Notes: generated by a model from the letters alone, not told the origin. A stretch of DNA of 64,000 nucleotides from an uncultured Marivita sp. (GCF_947488135.1 NZ_CANKYW010000003.1:273788-337787), one strand, 5' to 3'. Shown: positions 26,437 to 35,439, numbered from the stretch's first letter. A program made the numbers and translations.

Positions 26437-27444
26437 ATGACCGAAACTGCTCGCGCCAAAGGGGTGATGGAGCCTGTCTTTGCAGCGATGCGAGACGGTC
26501 AAGATGTTTCGGGCGCGGTTGCGCGGAGTGCCCCCCGTGCAGTGTTTCGGATGTGCCATCCGTTCGGGGATGTGCACGGCGCGGATGCTTTTGTTGCAGA
26601 TGTCTACGCGGCCTTGCGTGCGGCACTCCCCGATCTGGAGCGTCAGGAATTCATCCGCATCGCCGGGCGTGAGGCAGATGGCGCGATGTGGGTTGGGTCG
26701 GGTGGGCAGTATACCGGGCAATGGGTGAACCCGTGGTTGGGGATCCCGGCCACCGGGCGTCGCGCGGTGATGCGGTTTCACGAGTTCTACCGGATCGAGG
26801 GCGACACCTGCGTGGAGATGCAGGCGATCTGGGATATTCCCGAGATGATGATGCAGGCGGGTGTCTGGCCGATGGTGCCTCAACTGGGGCTGTTCGCCCA
26901 TGCGCCGGCACCGATGACGCAGGACGGGCTTGGTCCGCATGACGCCGCGCTGTCGGAGGCAAGTGCCGCGCATGTGATCGACATGCTGGCGGCGATGGTG
27001 CGGCACCCGTCGCAGGGCGGGCCCGAGGTGATGGAGCTTGGGCGGTACTGGCAACCGGACTTCATGTGGTACGGGCCTGCCGGGATTGGCACGGCGCGCG
27101 GCTTCGAAGAGTTCAGGCGCTTCCACCAGATCCCCTTCCTCAAGGCCATGCCCGACCGAGGGCAGCATCCCGAAGGCACGTCGCATCACTTCATGGCCGA
27201 AGGGGCCTATGTCGGTGTGACCGGCTGGCCCAACATGCAGCAGACGTTGACCGGGGATGGCTGGCTTGGCCTGCCACCCACGGGACAGCGGATCACCCTG
27301 CGCAGCCTCGATTTCTGGCGGTTGGAGGATGGCCTGATCCGCGAGAACTGGGTTCTTGTTGACCTGCTGCACGCCTACGCCCAACTTGGCGTGGACGTGT
27401 TTGCCCGGATGGAGGAACTGGCATGGAGCAAAGGGTATCGCTGA
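26437..27444 (+). CDS. Double SnoaL/NTF2-fold protein
   Basis: 335 aa from ATG 26437 (AGGGA upstream). Two SnoaL-like alpha+beta-barrel repeats are visible: about residues 30-150 (FRMCHPFGDVHGADAFV, YTGQWVNPWLGIPATGR, MRFHEFYRIEGD) and 180-320 (YWQPDFMWYGPAGIGTARG, MAEGAYVGVTGWPNM, SLDFWRLEDGLIREN). Such domains are found in polyketide cyclases, ester cyclases and carbohydrate-catabolic isomerase-like proteins of unknown reaction. A second protein of this type lies at 30315. It overlaps the VOC gene by 22 bases. Function unknown. Confidence 0.78.
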   Translation: MTETARAKGVMEPVFAAMRDGQDVSGAVARSAPRAVFRMCHPFGDVHGADAFVADVYAALRAALPDLERQEFIRIAGREADGAMWVGSGGQYTGQWVNPWLGIPATGRRAVMRFHEFYRIEGDTCVEMQAIWDIPEMMMQAGVWPMVPQLGLFAHAPAPMTQDGLGPHDAALSEASAAHVIDMLAAMVRHPSQGGPEVMELGRYWQPDFMWYGPAGIGTARGFEEFRRFHQIPFLKAMPDRGQHPEGTSHHFMAEGAYVGVTGWPNMQQTLTGDGWLGLPPTGQRITLRSLDFWRLEDGLIRENWVLVDLLHAYAQLGVDVFARMEELAWSKGYR

Positions 27445-27851
27445 TCACCCTCGGGGTGGAGGATGCTGATGCGACCGCCGCGTTCTACGACGCGCTTGGC
27501 TGGGCGCGGGTCGACACGCAGGACGGCGTAATCGCCTATGATCTGCTGGGTCAGACGCTGGGGCTCTATCCGTTGGCGAAGCTGGCCGAGGACATCGGCA
27601 TCGAGGCGTCCAGGCTGGGGCGCGGGGCGATGACGCTGGGCTACAATGCGCCCGATAGGGCCGGGGTCGATGACGTTCTGGCCCGTGTGGAGGGCGCTGG
27701 CGGCACCGTGTTGAAACCTGCGCAAGAGGTGTTCTGGGGTGGCTATCACGGCTATTTCAGCGACCCCGAAGGTCATATTTGGGAAGTCGCGCACAATCCG
27801 TTTTCGCCGTTGCGCGACGGTGACAACGCCTTCCGCTGGAACGGGTATTGA
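27423..27851 (+). CDS. VOC (glyoxalase/dioxygenase fold) family protein
   Basis: 142 aa. Paired beta-alpha-beta-beta-beta modules: N-terminal SLITLGVEDADATAAFYDALGW and C-terminal YFSDPEGHIWEVAHNP, with the terminal Glu typical of a metal ligand. The usual first-module His is Thr here, so metal binding may be incomplete or absent. Members act as lyases, dioxygenases or binding proteins. Substrate unknown; same strand as the catabolic cluster. Confidence 0.82.
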   Translation: MEQRVSLITLGVEDADATAAFYDALGWARVDTQDGVIAYDLLGQTLGLYPLAKLAEDIGIEASRLGRGAMTLGYNAPDRAGVDDVLARVEGAGGTVLKPAQEVFWGGYHGYFSDPEGHIWEVAHNPFSPLRDGDNAFRWNGY

Positions 27852-27865
27852 GACGCCCGCAAAGC

Positions 27866-28474
27866 ATGTGGAGCCTCGAAACACTCGGGCGCGTGCGGCT
27901 CTCAAGGCATTTCTACATGCGCGAGTTTCTGTATTCCGAGATCGGCAATTTTCACCGCATCCAGAACATTCCCGACGATCCCGATCTGGCCATCGCGCGG
28001 GGGCGGGCGTTTTGCGAAACACTGCTCGATCCGTTGCAAGAGACCTTTGGCCGGATCGGGGTACGGTCGGGCTATCGGTCTTCGGCGCTCAACAGGTTCG
28101 GCAATGAGAACGGCCTGAATTGCGCGCGCAACGACTACCCGCTGGAGTGTCACATCTGGGACCTGCCGGATGTGGAGGTGGCCGGGGCCAGCATCGTGAT
28201 CCCGTGGTTTGCCGATCAGTACGAGCAGGGGCGCGATTGGCGGGATCTGGCGTGGTGGCTCTACGATCATCTGCCCTTTGCCGAGGCGTGGTTTTCCCCC
28301 AAGCTCTGTGCCTTCAACCTGTCCTGGCGGCCTGAACCGCAGCGCCGCATCGACAGCTACATCGCGCCGAAAGGCATGCTAGTCCGCAAGGGCCGGACCC
28401 CACCGGAGGACGCGGACGCGCGGGCTGCGCGCTACGCGGATTTCCCGGCCTTTCGCGGGATCGTCTATCCCTGA
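27866..28474 (+). CDS. Peptidase M15-like protein
   Basis: 202 aa from ATG 27866; a TTG at 27848 overlapping the VOC stop is possible. GVRSGYRSSALNRFG and a later ECHIWD resemble the SGYRS...H..D zinc-site pattern of M15 (VanY/DacA-like) peptidases, but the second conserved His is not obvious and there is no signal peptide. It may instead be a phage-endolysin-derived or unrelated hypothetical. The aromatic-rich C-terminus (WRDLAWWLYDHLPFAEAWF) is distinctive. Function unproven. Confidence 0.55.
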   Translation: MWSLETLGRVRLSRHFYMREFLYSEIGNFHRIQNIPDDPDLAIARGRAFCETLLDPLQETFGRIGVRSGYRSSALNRFGNENGLNCARNDYPLECHIWDLPDVEVAGASIVIPWFADQYEQGRDWRDLAWWLYDHLPFAEAWFSPKLCAFNLSWRPEPQRRIDSYIAPKGMLVRKGRTPPEDADARAARYADFPAFRGIVYP

Positions 28475-28549
28475 CGCAGGGGCTGGACAGAGCGCGGTGG
28501 CGGGAGTAGCGTGATTTTGCACACCTATGCAAGCCTCGGGAGCCTGACC

Positions 28550-29308
28550 ATGACACTGCCCAGAACACCGTCGTTCCGGTTGGACGGAAAGCGGGCGTTG
28601 GTGACGGGCGGATCGCGCGGAATTGGTTTCGGCCGCGCCGTGGCCCTGGCCGAAGCGGGCGCGCATGTGATCGTTGCCGCGCGTGGCGCGACACAGGTGC
28701 AGGCCGCGGTGAACGAAATGGCGCAGGCCGGGTTGAGCGCAGAGGCGCTGGTCCTTGATGTCACCGATATCGAGGCCGTGCGGGACGCGTTCGATGCGCA
28801 CAAGTCCATTGATATCCTTGTCAATTCCGCCGGTCTGGCCCGGCACAGCCCCGCGCTTGAGACGACGCCCGAGGATTTCGACGCGGTGGCGGCGGTCAAT
28901 ATCCGGGCGGCCTATTTCCTGGCCCAGACCGCAGCGCGCCAGATGGTCGGGCGCGGTGGGTCTATAATCCAGATCTCCAGCCAGATGGCCCATGTCGGAG
29001 GCATCGACCGGGCGGTCTATTGCGGCACCAAGCACGCGGTCGAGGGCATGACCAAGGCGATGGCGATCGAATGGGGGCCGGAGAATATCCGCGTCAACAC
29101 GATCTGCCCGACCTTCATCCTCACCGACCTGACCAAGCCCACCTTTGACGACCCTGAAAAGCGTGCCTGGATCGAGGCCAAGATCAAACTGCCGCGTGTG
29201 GGGCAGGTCGAGGACATCATGGGCGCGTGCCTGTTCCTGGCATCCGACGCCAGCGCGCTGGTCACCGGGACACCGCTTCTGGTCGACGGCGGATGGACGG
29301 CGGGATGA
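28550..29308 (+). CDS. SDR family oxidoreductase
   Basis: 252 aa from ATG 28550 (GGGAG upstream; an earlier GTG at 28511 is less likely). NAD(P) loop TGGSRGIG (about residues 19-26), NSAG, catalytic Ser in QISSQMA and YCGTK (Tyr and Lys). Ends with the FLASDASALVTGTPLLVDGGW block of classical SDRs. It oxidises or reduces a hydroxyl/carbonyl compound, probably an intermediate of the cluster's substrate. Its stop overlaps the LacI start (ATGA). Confidence 0.88.
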   Translation: MTLPRTPSFRLDGKRALVTGGSRGIGFGRAVALAEAGAHVIVAARGATQVQAAVNEMAQAGLSAEALVLDVTDIEAVRDAFDAHKSIDILVNSAGLARHSPALETTPEDFDAVAAVNIRAAYFLAQTAARQMVGRGGSIIQISSQMAHVGGIDRAVYCGTKHAVEGMTKAMAIEWGPENIRVNTICPTFILTDLTKPTFDDPEKRAWIEAKIKLPRVGQVEDIMGACLFLASDASALVTGTPLLVDGGWTAG

Positions 29309-30318
29309 GCAGGCGCGTGACCTCTCTGGACGTGGCGGCGCGCGCTGGGGTCAGCCAATCGGCGGTCAGCCGGGTGTTCTCGGGCGCGTCGGCGAGCAAG
29401 GACACAGCGGCCAAGGTACGCGCGGCGGCCGAGGCGCTGGGCTACCGGCCCAACGTGCTGGCGCGCTCGCTCATCACCGGGCGCAGTCGGATCATCGGGA
29501 TGGTGGTGGCCTATCTGGGCAACCCCTTCTACCCGGATGCGCTGGAGCGGTTCAGCCGCATCTTGCAGGACGAAGGGTATCACACGCTGGTCTTCACCCT
29601 GCCCGAAGGCGCGGGCGACACGGATACCGACCGGATCGTGCAGCAAATGCTCGACCACCAGGTCGATGGCATCATCCTCGCCAGCGTGGGTCTGGGCGAC
29701 GCGCTTGCCGCGCGCTGCGAGGCGGCGGGCATTCCGGTGGTGCTGTTCAACCGGGGGCAGGCGGGCAGCGGTCTGGCGCAGGTCACGTCCGCCAACCGTC
29801 TGGGCGGTGCCAAGGTTGCGGAGTTCCTCGTCGCGGGGAACCATGCGCGGATCGGCCATGTCGCCGGGTGGCAGGGGTCGTCCACCGGGCGGGATCGGAC
29901 CGAGGGATTTCTGGACCGGCTGGTCGCCCTCGGAACCGAGGCGGTTGGTGTCGAGGACGGGCGCTATGACCATGCCGAGGCGGTGCGTGCGACGGATATC
30001 CTGATCGCCAAGGGGTGCGATGCGCTGTTTGTCGGCAACGATCACATGGCGTTTGCCGTGATGGATCACCTGCGGTTCGATCTTGGACTGTCGGTGCCCG
30101 GAGACGTGTCGGTCGTCGGTTATGATGACGTGCCGATGGCGGCCTTTGCGGCCTATGACCTGACCACTGTGCGCCAGCCGGTCGGGCGCATGGTGAAGGC
30201 GACGGTGACGGGACTCCTTGACCAGATCGAAGACACATCGGCGCGCGCAGACATCACTGAAATCGACGGGCCGCTGATCCTGCGCGGATCGGCCCGCATA
30301 CCGGAAGGCTTGAAATGA
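29305..30318 (+). CDS. LacI family transcriptional regulator
   Basis: 337 aa; ATG 29305 overlaps the SDR stop. N-terminal helix-turn-helix (SLDVAARAGVSQSAVSRVF) and hinge (RPNVLARSLITGRS) precede a periplasmic-binding-protein-like sensor (about residues 62-330; DGIILAS, GYDDVPMAAF). It presumably represses this catabolic series until its sugar-like inducer appears. Its stop overlaps the start of the next gene (ATGA), so it is embedded in the operon it probably controls. Confidence 0.92.
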   Translation: MSRRVTSLDVAARAGVSQSAVSRVFSGASASKDTAAKVRAAAEALGYRPNVLARSLITGRSRIIGMVVAYLGNPFYPDALERFSRILQDEGYHTLVFTLPEGAGDTDTDRIVQQMLDHQVDGIILASVGLGDALAARCEAAGIPVVLFNRGQAGSGLAQVTSANRLGGAKVAEFLVAGNHARIGHVAGWQGSSTGRDRTEGFLDRLVALGTEAVGVEDGRYDHAEAVRATDILIAKGCDALFVGNDHMAFAVMDHLRFDLGLSVPGDVSVVGYDDVPMAAFAAYDLTTVRQPVGRMVKATVTGLLDQIEDTSARADITEIDGPLILRGSARIPEGLK

Positions 30319-31277
30319 GAGGGTTCGACAACCGTTTCGCGGATTTCCCCGACTACATCCTCGGGATCACCAAGGAGATTTGGGAGGATCGCGGCCTTGG
30401 CGCGCGGATGAAGGACTATTACCACCCCGAGGTGATCGTCCGCACGCCTGCGGGCATCGGGTTCGGCGAACCGGCAATGACGGCGGCGACGATGGCGACC
30501 TGCCATGAATTCCCCGACCGGCAGTTGCTGGGCGAAGACGTGATCTGGTCTGGCAGGCCCGAGGTGGGGATGCTGTCCTCGCATCGCATCCTGTCCACGG
30601 CGACCCATGTAAATGACGGGCAATTCGGTCCCGCCACGGGGCGCAGGATCAAACTGCGGGCGCTGGCGGATTGCTATGCCAAGAACAACATGATCAGCGA
30701 CGAATGGCTGATCCGCGACAACGGCGCGATTGTGCGGCAGTTGGGGTACGACGTGAAGGACTGGGCGCGCGAACGGATCGCACGGCTCGACCCGGAAACG
30801 CAACCGTTCCGCCCGGAGATCGATGTGCAGGGGCCCTATACCGGGCGCGGCAATGACAACCAGTGGGGCGAGGCGTTCGCGGCGCTTCTGACCCGGATGA
30901 TGGCCGGTGAATTCTCGGTCATTCCCGACCAGTACGACCGCGCCATCCACGCCGAGTATCCGGGTGCGCAAACCGTGCACGGCACCGGCGGCGTCGATGC
31001 GTTCTGGCTGGGCCTGCGGTCTTCCTTCCCTTCGGCCAAGTTCGAGATCCACCACCAGATCGGCATGGAGGAGGCGAACATGCCGCCCCGCGCCGCGATC
31101 CGCTGGTCGCTGACCGGCAAGCACGATGGCTGGGGCACATTCGGCACCCCCACAGGGGCCGACGTGCACGTCATGGGGATCAGCCACGCAGAGTTCGGCC
31201 CACGCGGGCTGCGCCGGGAATGGACGCTCTACGACGAAACCGCGATCTGGATGCAAATTCTGGCCCGTCAGGGCTGA
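30315..31277 (+). CDS. Second double SnoaL/NTF2-fold protein
   Basis: 320 aa; start overlaps the LacI stop. Two SnoaL-like repeats: about residues 15-145 (YYHPEVIVRTPAGIGFGEPA, SHRILSTATHV, DCYAKNNMISDEWLIRDNG) and 175-315 (WGEAFAALLTRMMAGEF, YDRAIHAEYPGAQTVHGTGG, REWTLYDETAIW). Paralogous in architecture to the protein at 26437. Known single-domain relatives include ring cyclases and esterases; no reaction can be assigned. Confidence 0.78.
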   Translation: MRGFDNRFADFPDYILGITKEIWEDRGLGARMKDYYHPEVIVRTPAGIGFGEPAMTAATMATCHEFPDRQLLGEDVIWSGRPEVGMLSSHRILSTATHVNDGQFGPATGRRIKLRALADCYAKNNMISDEWLIRDNGAIVRQLGYDVKDWARERIARLDPETQPFRPEIDVQGPYTGRGNDNQWGEAFAALLTRMMAGEFSVIPDQYDRAIHAEYPGAQTVHGTGGVDAFWLGLRSSFPSAKFEIHHQIGMEEANMPPRAAIRWSLTGKHDGWGTFGTPTGADVHVMGISHAEFGPRGLRREWTLYDETAIWMQILARQG

Positions 31278-31294
31278 CCAAAAGGACCACGACA

Positions 31295-32263
31295 ATGACA
31301 CCGCAAGAGATGGAAGCCAGCATCGTCCGTTACGGCGACCTGCAACCCTGCCGCACCGCGTTTATCGACGCCCACACGCCGGGCAGCGATCAAAAGGAGA
31401 ACTTCACGATCATTGGCGGTGGTGTGTCCGAAAGCGCCGATCAGCACGTTCACATCACCGAAACCCCGGGCTTCAACATCGGTGCTGCGGGCCAGCCGCC
31501 CAAGTGTCGCAACTCTCTGCACAGCCACCGCACCGCCGAGGTGTTCTTTGTCCTCAAGGGCCGCTGGCGGTTTTTCTGGGGGCGCTGGGGCAACGCCGGC
31601 GAGGTGGTGCTCGAAGAGGGCGACATCTTCAACATCCCAACCGGCATCTTCCGGGGTTTCGAAAACATCGGCACCGATTACGGGATGATCATGGCGATCC
31701 TCGGCGGCGACGATGCAGGCGGTGGCGTGATCTGGGCACCGCAGGTGATCGAGGACGCCAAGGATCACGGACTGGTTCTGGGCGAAAACGGCAAGCTTTA
31801 TGACAGCAAGAAGGGGCAGTCGCTTCCCGAGGGTGTAAAACCGATGCCGCTCTTGACCGATGACGAACTCAAGGGATTTCCCGAACCGACCACGGCCGAT
31901 GTCATTCCCGGTCATATCGCCCGATACTGGGACCTGATGGCGCTTGCGGACAAGCAACCGGCCAGGGTGATCGGCCCCGACGCCAAGCTGAAGGATCGGC
32001 CCGGTTTCGACGTGGATTTCATCACGCGCGGGTCGATCCCCGAAGAGATGTATACCGTCGACAACCACGAAGTGCTGATGCCGATGCGCGGCCATTGGCG
32101 GCTGACTTGGGAGGGCGGCACGACCGCGCTCAATCCCGGTGACACGGTCGCCGTGCCACCCGGGCTGGCGCATAGTTTGACCCCGGCGATGACGGGCGAG
32201 GTGTCGATGTACCGCGTACGCTCGACCGACGATCCGGCCGGGACGACCTGGACAGGCGCGTAA
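31295..32263 (+). CDS. Bicupin protein
   Basis: 322 aa from ATG 31295; the frame runs further upstream, but only over the preceding gene. Two cupin barrels: the first with SLHSHRTAEVFFVLKG and EGDIFNIPTGIFRGF, the second with NHEVLMPMRGHWRLTW and NPGDTVAVPPGLAHS. The first barrel keeps two His and a Glu for metal binding; the second is degenerate at motif 1. Bicupins include dioxygenases (gentisate type) and sugar isomerases. Last gene of the cluster; substrate unknown. Confidence 0.82.
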   Translation: MTPQEMEASIVRYGDLQPCRTAFIDAHTPGSDQKENFTIIGGGVSESADQHVHITETPGFNIGAAGQPPKCRNSLHSHRTAEVFFVLKGRWRFFWGRWGNAGEVVLEEGDIFNIPTGIFRGFENIGTDYGMIMAILGGDDAGGGVIWAPQVIEDAKDHGLVLGENGKLYDSKKGQSLPEGVKPMPLLTDDELKGFPEPTTADVIPGHIARYWDLMALADKQPARVIGPDAKLKDRPGFDVDFITRGSIPEEMYTVDNHEVLMPMRGHWRLTWEGGTTALNPGDTVAVPPGLAHSLTPAMTGEVSMYRVRSTDDPAGTTWTGA

Positions 32264-32329
32264 AGCTCCGACTTGTGCCCCGGTCGTCGCGACCTACCAT
32301 CCTACCCCACAGCGTCGGAGGAGGCCGCG

Positions 32330-32839
32330 ATGACCGGAGACACATTGACCCTGCGCCCCGCAGAGCCGTCGGATACCGACGACCTCGACCGCCTGTTCGG
32401 GCAAAGCTACCCGGTGCTTCTCAAGCCCGACTACCCGCCCTCGGTTCTTGTGACGGCGGTGCCACTCATCTCCAAGGCGCAACCCGCGCTGATCGCGTCG
32501 GGCACCTTCTTCGTCGTCTGCGACGGACCCGAGATCGTGGGCGCAGGCGGCTGGACCATGCAGGCCCCCGGAGGCAAGCCGGGCGCACGCGGGATCGGAC
32601 ATATCCGGCACGTTGTGACCGACCATCGTCGCACCCGCCAGGGCATCGGGCGGCGGCTCATGGACCATATCGTGCTGCACGCCCATGCCTGCGGCATGAC
32701 CCAGTTGCACTGTCAGAGCACCCGCACCGCCGTGCCCTTCTATGAGGCGATGGGCTTTGTCGCGCAGGGCGAGATCGACATCCCTCTGCGTCCGGGCATC
32801 GACTTTCCTGCGGTCTTCATGGTGCGAATTCTCGTCTGA
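32330..32839 (+). CDS. GNAT family N-acetyltransferase
   Basis: 169 aa from ATG 32330, with GGAGGAGG upstream; a longer frame from 32273 is not supported. Motif A is HRRTRQGIGRRLMDH (acetyl-CoA loop), preceded by GHIRHVVT and followed by TQLHCQSTRTAVPFYEAMGF. Substrate unknown. It begins 66 bases after the bicupin gene and may be independent of that cluster. Confidence 0.85.
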   Translation: MTGDTLTLRPAEPSDTDDLDRLFGQSYPVLLKPDYPPSVLVTAVPLISKAQPALIASGTFFVVCDGPEIVGAGGWTMQAPGGKPGARGIGHIRHVVTDHRRTRQGIGRRLMDHIVLHAHACGMTQLHCQSTRTAVPFYEAMGFVAQGEIDIPLRPGIDFPAVFMVRILV

Positions 32840-32910
32840 CCTTTGACGTGTGTCATGGCGCGCGGCCTCGATTTGCTGTGAACTGTCAGTCTCAGCCAAA
32901 GGAGGGGACC

Positions 32911-33285
32911 ATTCTGACAATCACCAAACCCGAACCGAACCGCGTCGATATCGACCTGTCCGGCAAGATTTCGTCGGACGAAATGGCCAAGGGGCTCGAT
33001 GAACTGCTGGAGCTGTCGCAGGATGTGAACGACGGTGTGATGCTGTATACGATCACATCCTTCGCCTTTCCTGATTTCGGTGCGATCGCCGTCGAGATGG
33101 CGCGGCTTCCCAAGCTGTTCAGCCTCTTGGGCCGGTTTGACCGCTGCGCCGTTCTGAGCGACGCCGCATGGCTTCGAACGGCGGCCGAGGTGGAAGGGGC
33201 TTTGCTGCCGGGGCTCGAGATCAAATCCTTCGATCTCACCGCCCGCGAAAAGGCGGAGGCCTGGCTGAAGAGCGGGGTCGCGTGA
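32911..33285 (+). CDS. SpoIIAA-like (STAS/SEC14-type) protein, probable ATT start
   Basis: 124 aa. LTITKPEPNRVDIDLSGKIS, GVMLYTITSF and the alternating beta/alpha pattern match the small SpoIIAA-like/DUF3478 family, which may bind lipids or act in regulation. No ATG, GTG or TTG lies where homologues begin. The strong ribosome binding site GGAGGGG (32901-32907) is spaced for an ATT at 32911, giving the family N-terminus (M)LTIT. CTG at 32914 is an alternative; GTG 32848 is in frame but lacks a ribosome binding site. Confidence 0.75.
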   Translation: MLTITKPEPNRVDIDLSGKISSDEMAKGLDELLELSQDVNDGVMLYTITSFAFPDFGAIAVEMARLPKLFSLLGRFDRCAVLSDAAWLRTAAEVEGALLPGLEIKSFDLTAREKAEAWLKSGVA

Positions 33286-33310
33286 TCAATCGGTAGGTCA
33301 GCATTGTTTA

Positions 33311-33338
33311 CCCAATGTTTCGCGCGCGAAACATTGGG
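33311..33338. repeat. 28-base perfect palindrome (element copy 2)
   Basis: CCCAATGTTTCGC-GC-GCGAAACATTGGG is perfectly symmetric and lies between the convergent SpoIIAA-like gene and the cyclo-ligase gene. It lacks T-runs, so it is not a typical terminator, and resembles the palindromic modules at 26333, 40611 and 46860. Confidence 0.75.
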
Positions 33339-33350
33339 TCCGTTCTGGAC

Positions 33351-33911
33351 CTATCTCTGAATGTCGATCACTTCGCGTTCCGTCACGATCATGTCGAGCG
33401 GTTGGTCCGTTGCCTCGAGCGGCAGGTCGTTGTCTTCCTGCGCGCCATAGGCAAAGCCGACGGCCAATGTCGGCTGGTTGGCTCGCAAAGCTTCCAGCGT
33501 GCGGTCATAGAACCCGCCGCCATAGCCCAGTCGACCCCCCGTACGGCTGAAGGCCACCAAGGGTACGATCAGCACCTCTGGAATCATCAACCTTTCGACC
33601 GCAGGGACGGCGGCCCCGAACGGCCCGTCCGCAAGCGCGCAGTCCGGCTCCCATTGGGAGAATACCAAGGGCTGACCCTTGGCGCGGATCACCGGAACGC
33701 CGACGACACCATGCGCCGCAGCCTCGGCCATGGCGGGCAGGGGGTCTATCTCGGTCCGGATCGCCAGGTAGCCCGACACCGGAACGCCGCGATATCCTGC
33801 GAGCACCTCGCTCAGATGCCCGGCCGCCCCCGGATGCGCCGCCTCATGCGCCGCCTTGCGCCGGGCGAAAGCGGCCTTGCGGGCCTCGGCTTTGCGCGCC
33901 TCCAGCGTCAT
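33351..33911 (-). CDS. 5-Formyltetrahydrofolate cyclo-ligase
   Basis: 186 aa. The signature GGRLGYGGGFYDR (about residues 125-137) and the N-terminal basic helix (RKAEARKAAFARRKA) identify 5-FTHF cyclo-ligase (FthC/YgfA), which converts 5-formyl-THF with ATP to 5,10-methenyl-THF. Cytoplasmic. Its ATG overlaps the mgtE stop (ATGA), so the two are coupled on the minus strand. Confidence 0.93.
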   Translation of the reverse strand: MTLEARKAEARKAAFARRKAAHEAAHPGAAGHLSEVLAGYRGVPVSGYLAIRTEIDPLPAMAEAAAHGVVGVPVIRAKGQPLVFSQWEPDCALADGPFGAAVPAVERLMIPEVLIVPLVAFSRTGGRLGYGGGFYDRTLEALRANQPTLAVGFAYGAQEDNDLPLEATDQPLDMIVTEREVIDIQR

Positions 33912-35302
33912 AGCAAGACGATCACGGCAAGGCCGAGGAAGGCGAAGAAGCCGACCACATCGGTCACGGTCGTCACGAAGGCACCCGAGGCAAGGGCCGG
34001 GTCAATGCCCAGCTTTTCCAGAACGATCGGGATGCCGGTGCCCGCCAGGCCCGCCACGATGAGATTGATTACCATCGCCGCCGCGATCACGCCACCCAGC
34101 GCCAATGATCCGAACCAGACATAGCCCACTATCCCCATGATGACCGCAAAGGCCAGCCCGTTGATCGCCCCCACCAGCACCTCGCGCCGGATCACCCGCC
34201 AGACGTTCGATCCGGTCAAATCCTTGGTCGCCAGTGCACGAACAGCCACGGTCAGCGATTGCGTCCCGGCATTGCCACCCATCGACGCCACGATCGGCAT
34301 GAGCACGGCCAACGCCACGATGGTGGCGATTGCATCCTCGAACTGGGCGATCACGAGGCTGGCGAGGATCGACGTGACAAGGTTGACCAGAAGCCAGGGA
34401 AACCGCCGCTTGGTGGTTTCGCGAACCCGGTCCGAGACCGAGCTTTCACTGTCCACACCGGCAAGGCGCAGGATGTCTTCCTCGTGTTCTTCGTCCAGCA
34501 CCGCCATCGCGTCATCAATGGTGATGACGCCGACAAGCCGTTCGTTTTCATCGACCACCGGGGCCGAGATCAGATGGTACTGGTTGAACGCATAGGCGAC
34601 ATCGCCTTCGTATTGCGTGACCGGAATCACGTGGAACGTGTCCTCGACCAGCGACTTGAGCATCACCTCGCGGCGCGACCCCATGAGCTTGCCCAGCGTG
34701 ACATTGCCCACAGGGCGAAGCTTTGGATCGACCAGAACGATATGGTAGAACTGCTCCGGCAGGTCATCGGAATTGCGCAGATAATCAATAGCTTCGCCGA
34801 CATTCCAGTGTTCGGGCGCCATCACCACCTCGCGCTGCATCAGGCGACCGGCAGAGTATTCCGGGAAGGTGAGCGATTGCTGAACCGCGACCCGGTCACT
34901 GTCTTCGAGCGCGTCGAGAATGGCGTCCTGCTGCGGTTGATCGAGGTCTTCCAGAAGGTCGACCACATCATCGCTCTCAAGCTCGCGCACCGCGTCTGCC
35001 AGCACTTCGGGCGACAACAGGTCGATGACCTCTTCGCGGATCGATTCGTCGAGTTCCGACAGGATGTCGCCGTCGAATTCCTTGTCGTAGAGCTTGATCA
35101 GCCGCATCCGGTCGAACGCGTTGATCTGTTCCAGAAGGTCGGCGATATCCGCAGGGTGCAACGGATCCATCAGCGCGATCAGCTGCTCCCGGTCGTCGAG
35201 ATCAACCGCGTTGAGGATTTGCGCAACCGCCTTGCGGTCGAGGGTGTAGGCGTCTTCGGACTCTTCAGCCTCGGGTGTCTCGATGGTTTGGTCGTCGCTC
35301 AT
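33908..35302 (-). CDS. mgtE: Magnesium transporter MgtE
   Basis: 464 aa. N-terminal helical MgtE_N domain (about residues 25-140; LDDREQLIALMDPLHPADIADLLEQ), a CBS pair (about 145-270; HLISAPVVDENERLVGVITIDDAM), a connecting helix, then five membrane segments (about 300-464) with GNAGTQSLTVAVRALA, the conserved pore/ion-binding signature. Mg2+ bound to the acidic N and CBS domains closes the channel. Cotranscribed with the folate cyclo-ligase gene. Confidence 0.95.
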   Translation of the reverse strand: MSDDQTIETPEAEESEDAYTLDRKAVAQILNAVDLDDREQLIALMDPLHPADIADLLEQINAFDRMRLIKLYDKEFDGDILSELDESIREEVIDLLSPEVLADAVRELESDDVVDLLEDLDQPQQDAILDALEDSDRVAVQQSLTFPEYSAGRLMQREVVMAPEHWNVGEAIDYLRNSDDLPEQFYHIVLVDPKLRPVGNVTLGKLMGSRREVMLKSLVEDTFHVIPVTQYEGDVAYAFNQYHLISAPVVDENERLVGVITIDDAMAVLDEEHEEDILRLAGVDSESSVSDRVRETTKRRFPWLLVNLVTSILASLVIAQFEDAIATIVALAVLMPIVASMGGNAGTQSLTVAVRALATKDLTGSNVWRVIRREVLVGAINGLAFAVIMGIVGYVWFGSLALGGVIAAAMVINLIVAGLAGTGIPIVLEKLGIDPALASGAFVTTVTDVVGFFAFLGLAVIVLL

Positions 35303-35439
35303 CCTGCCCGGTGCCCCCTGTGCGTCAAAGATGTGGTTCGTTTACGCAATTCGTGCGGCAGACAACAGAGCCGCGGCGCAATTTACCTCCTCACATCGAC
35401 GCGATAGGTTCGCGCTGCACAGGTCGAAAAGGGCCCTCC

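Noticed and set aside
24778..27384. 868-codon open frame on the minus strand
   Set aside because: It is antisense to the hydrolase, HisD-like and SnoaL genes, which have clear family motifs and ribosome sites. The long frame is a by-product of high-GC codon usage.
33311..33338. Bidirectional terminator
   Set aside because: Perfectly symmetric and between convergent genes, but without T-runs; it matches the palindromic element family better.
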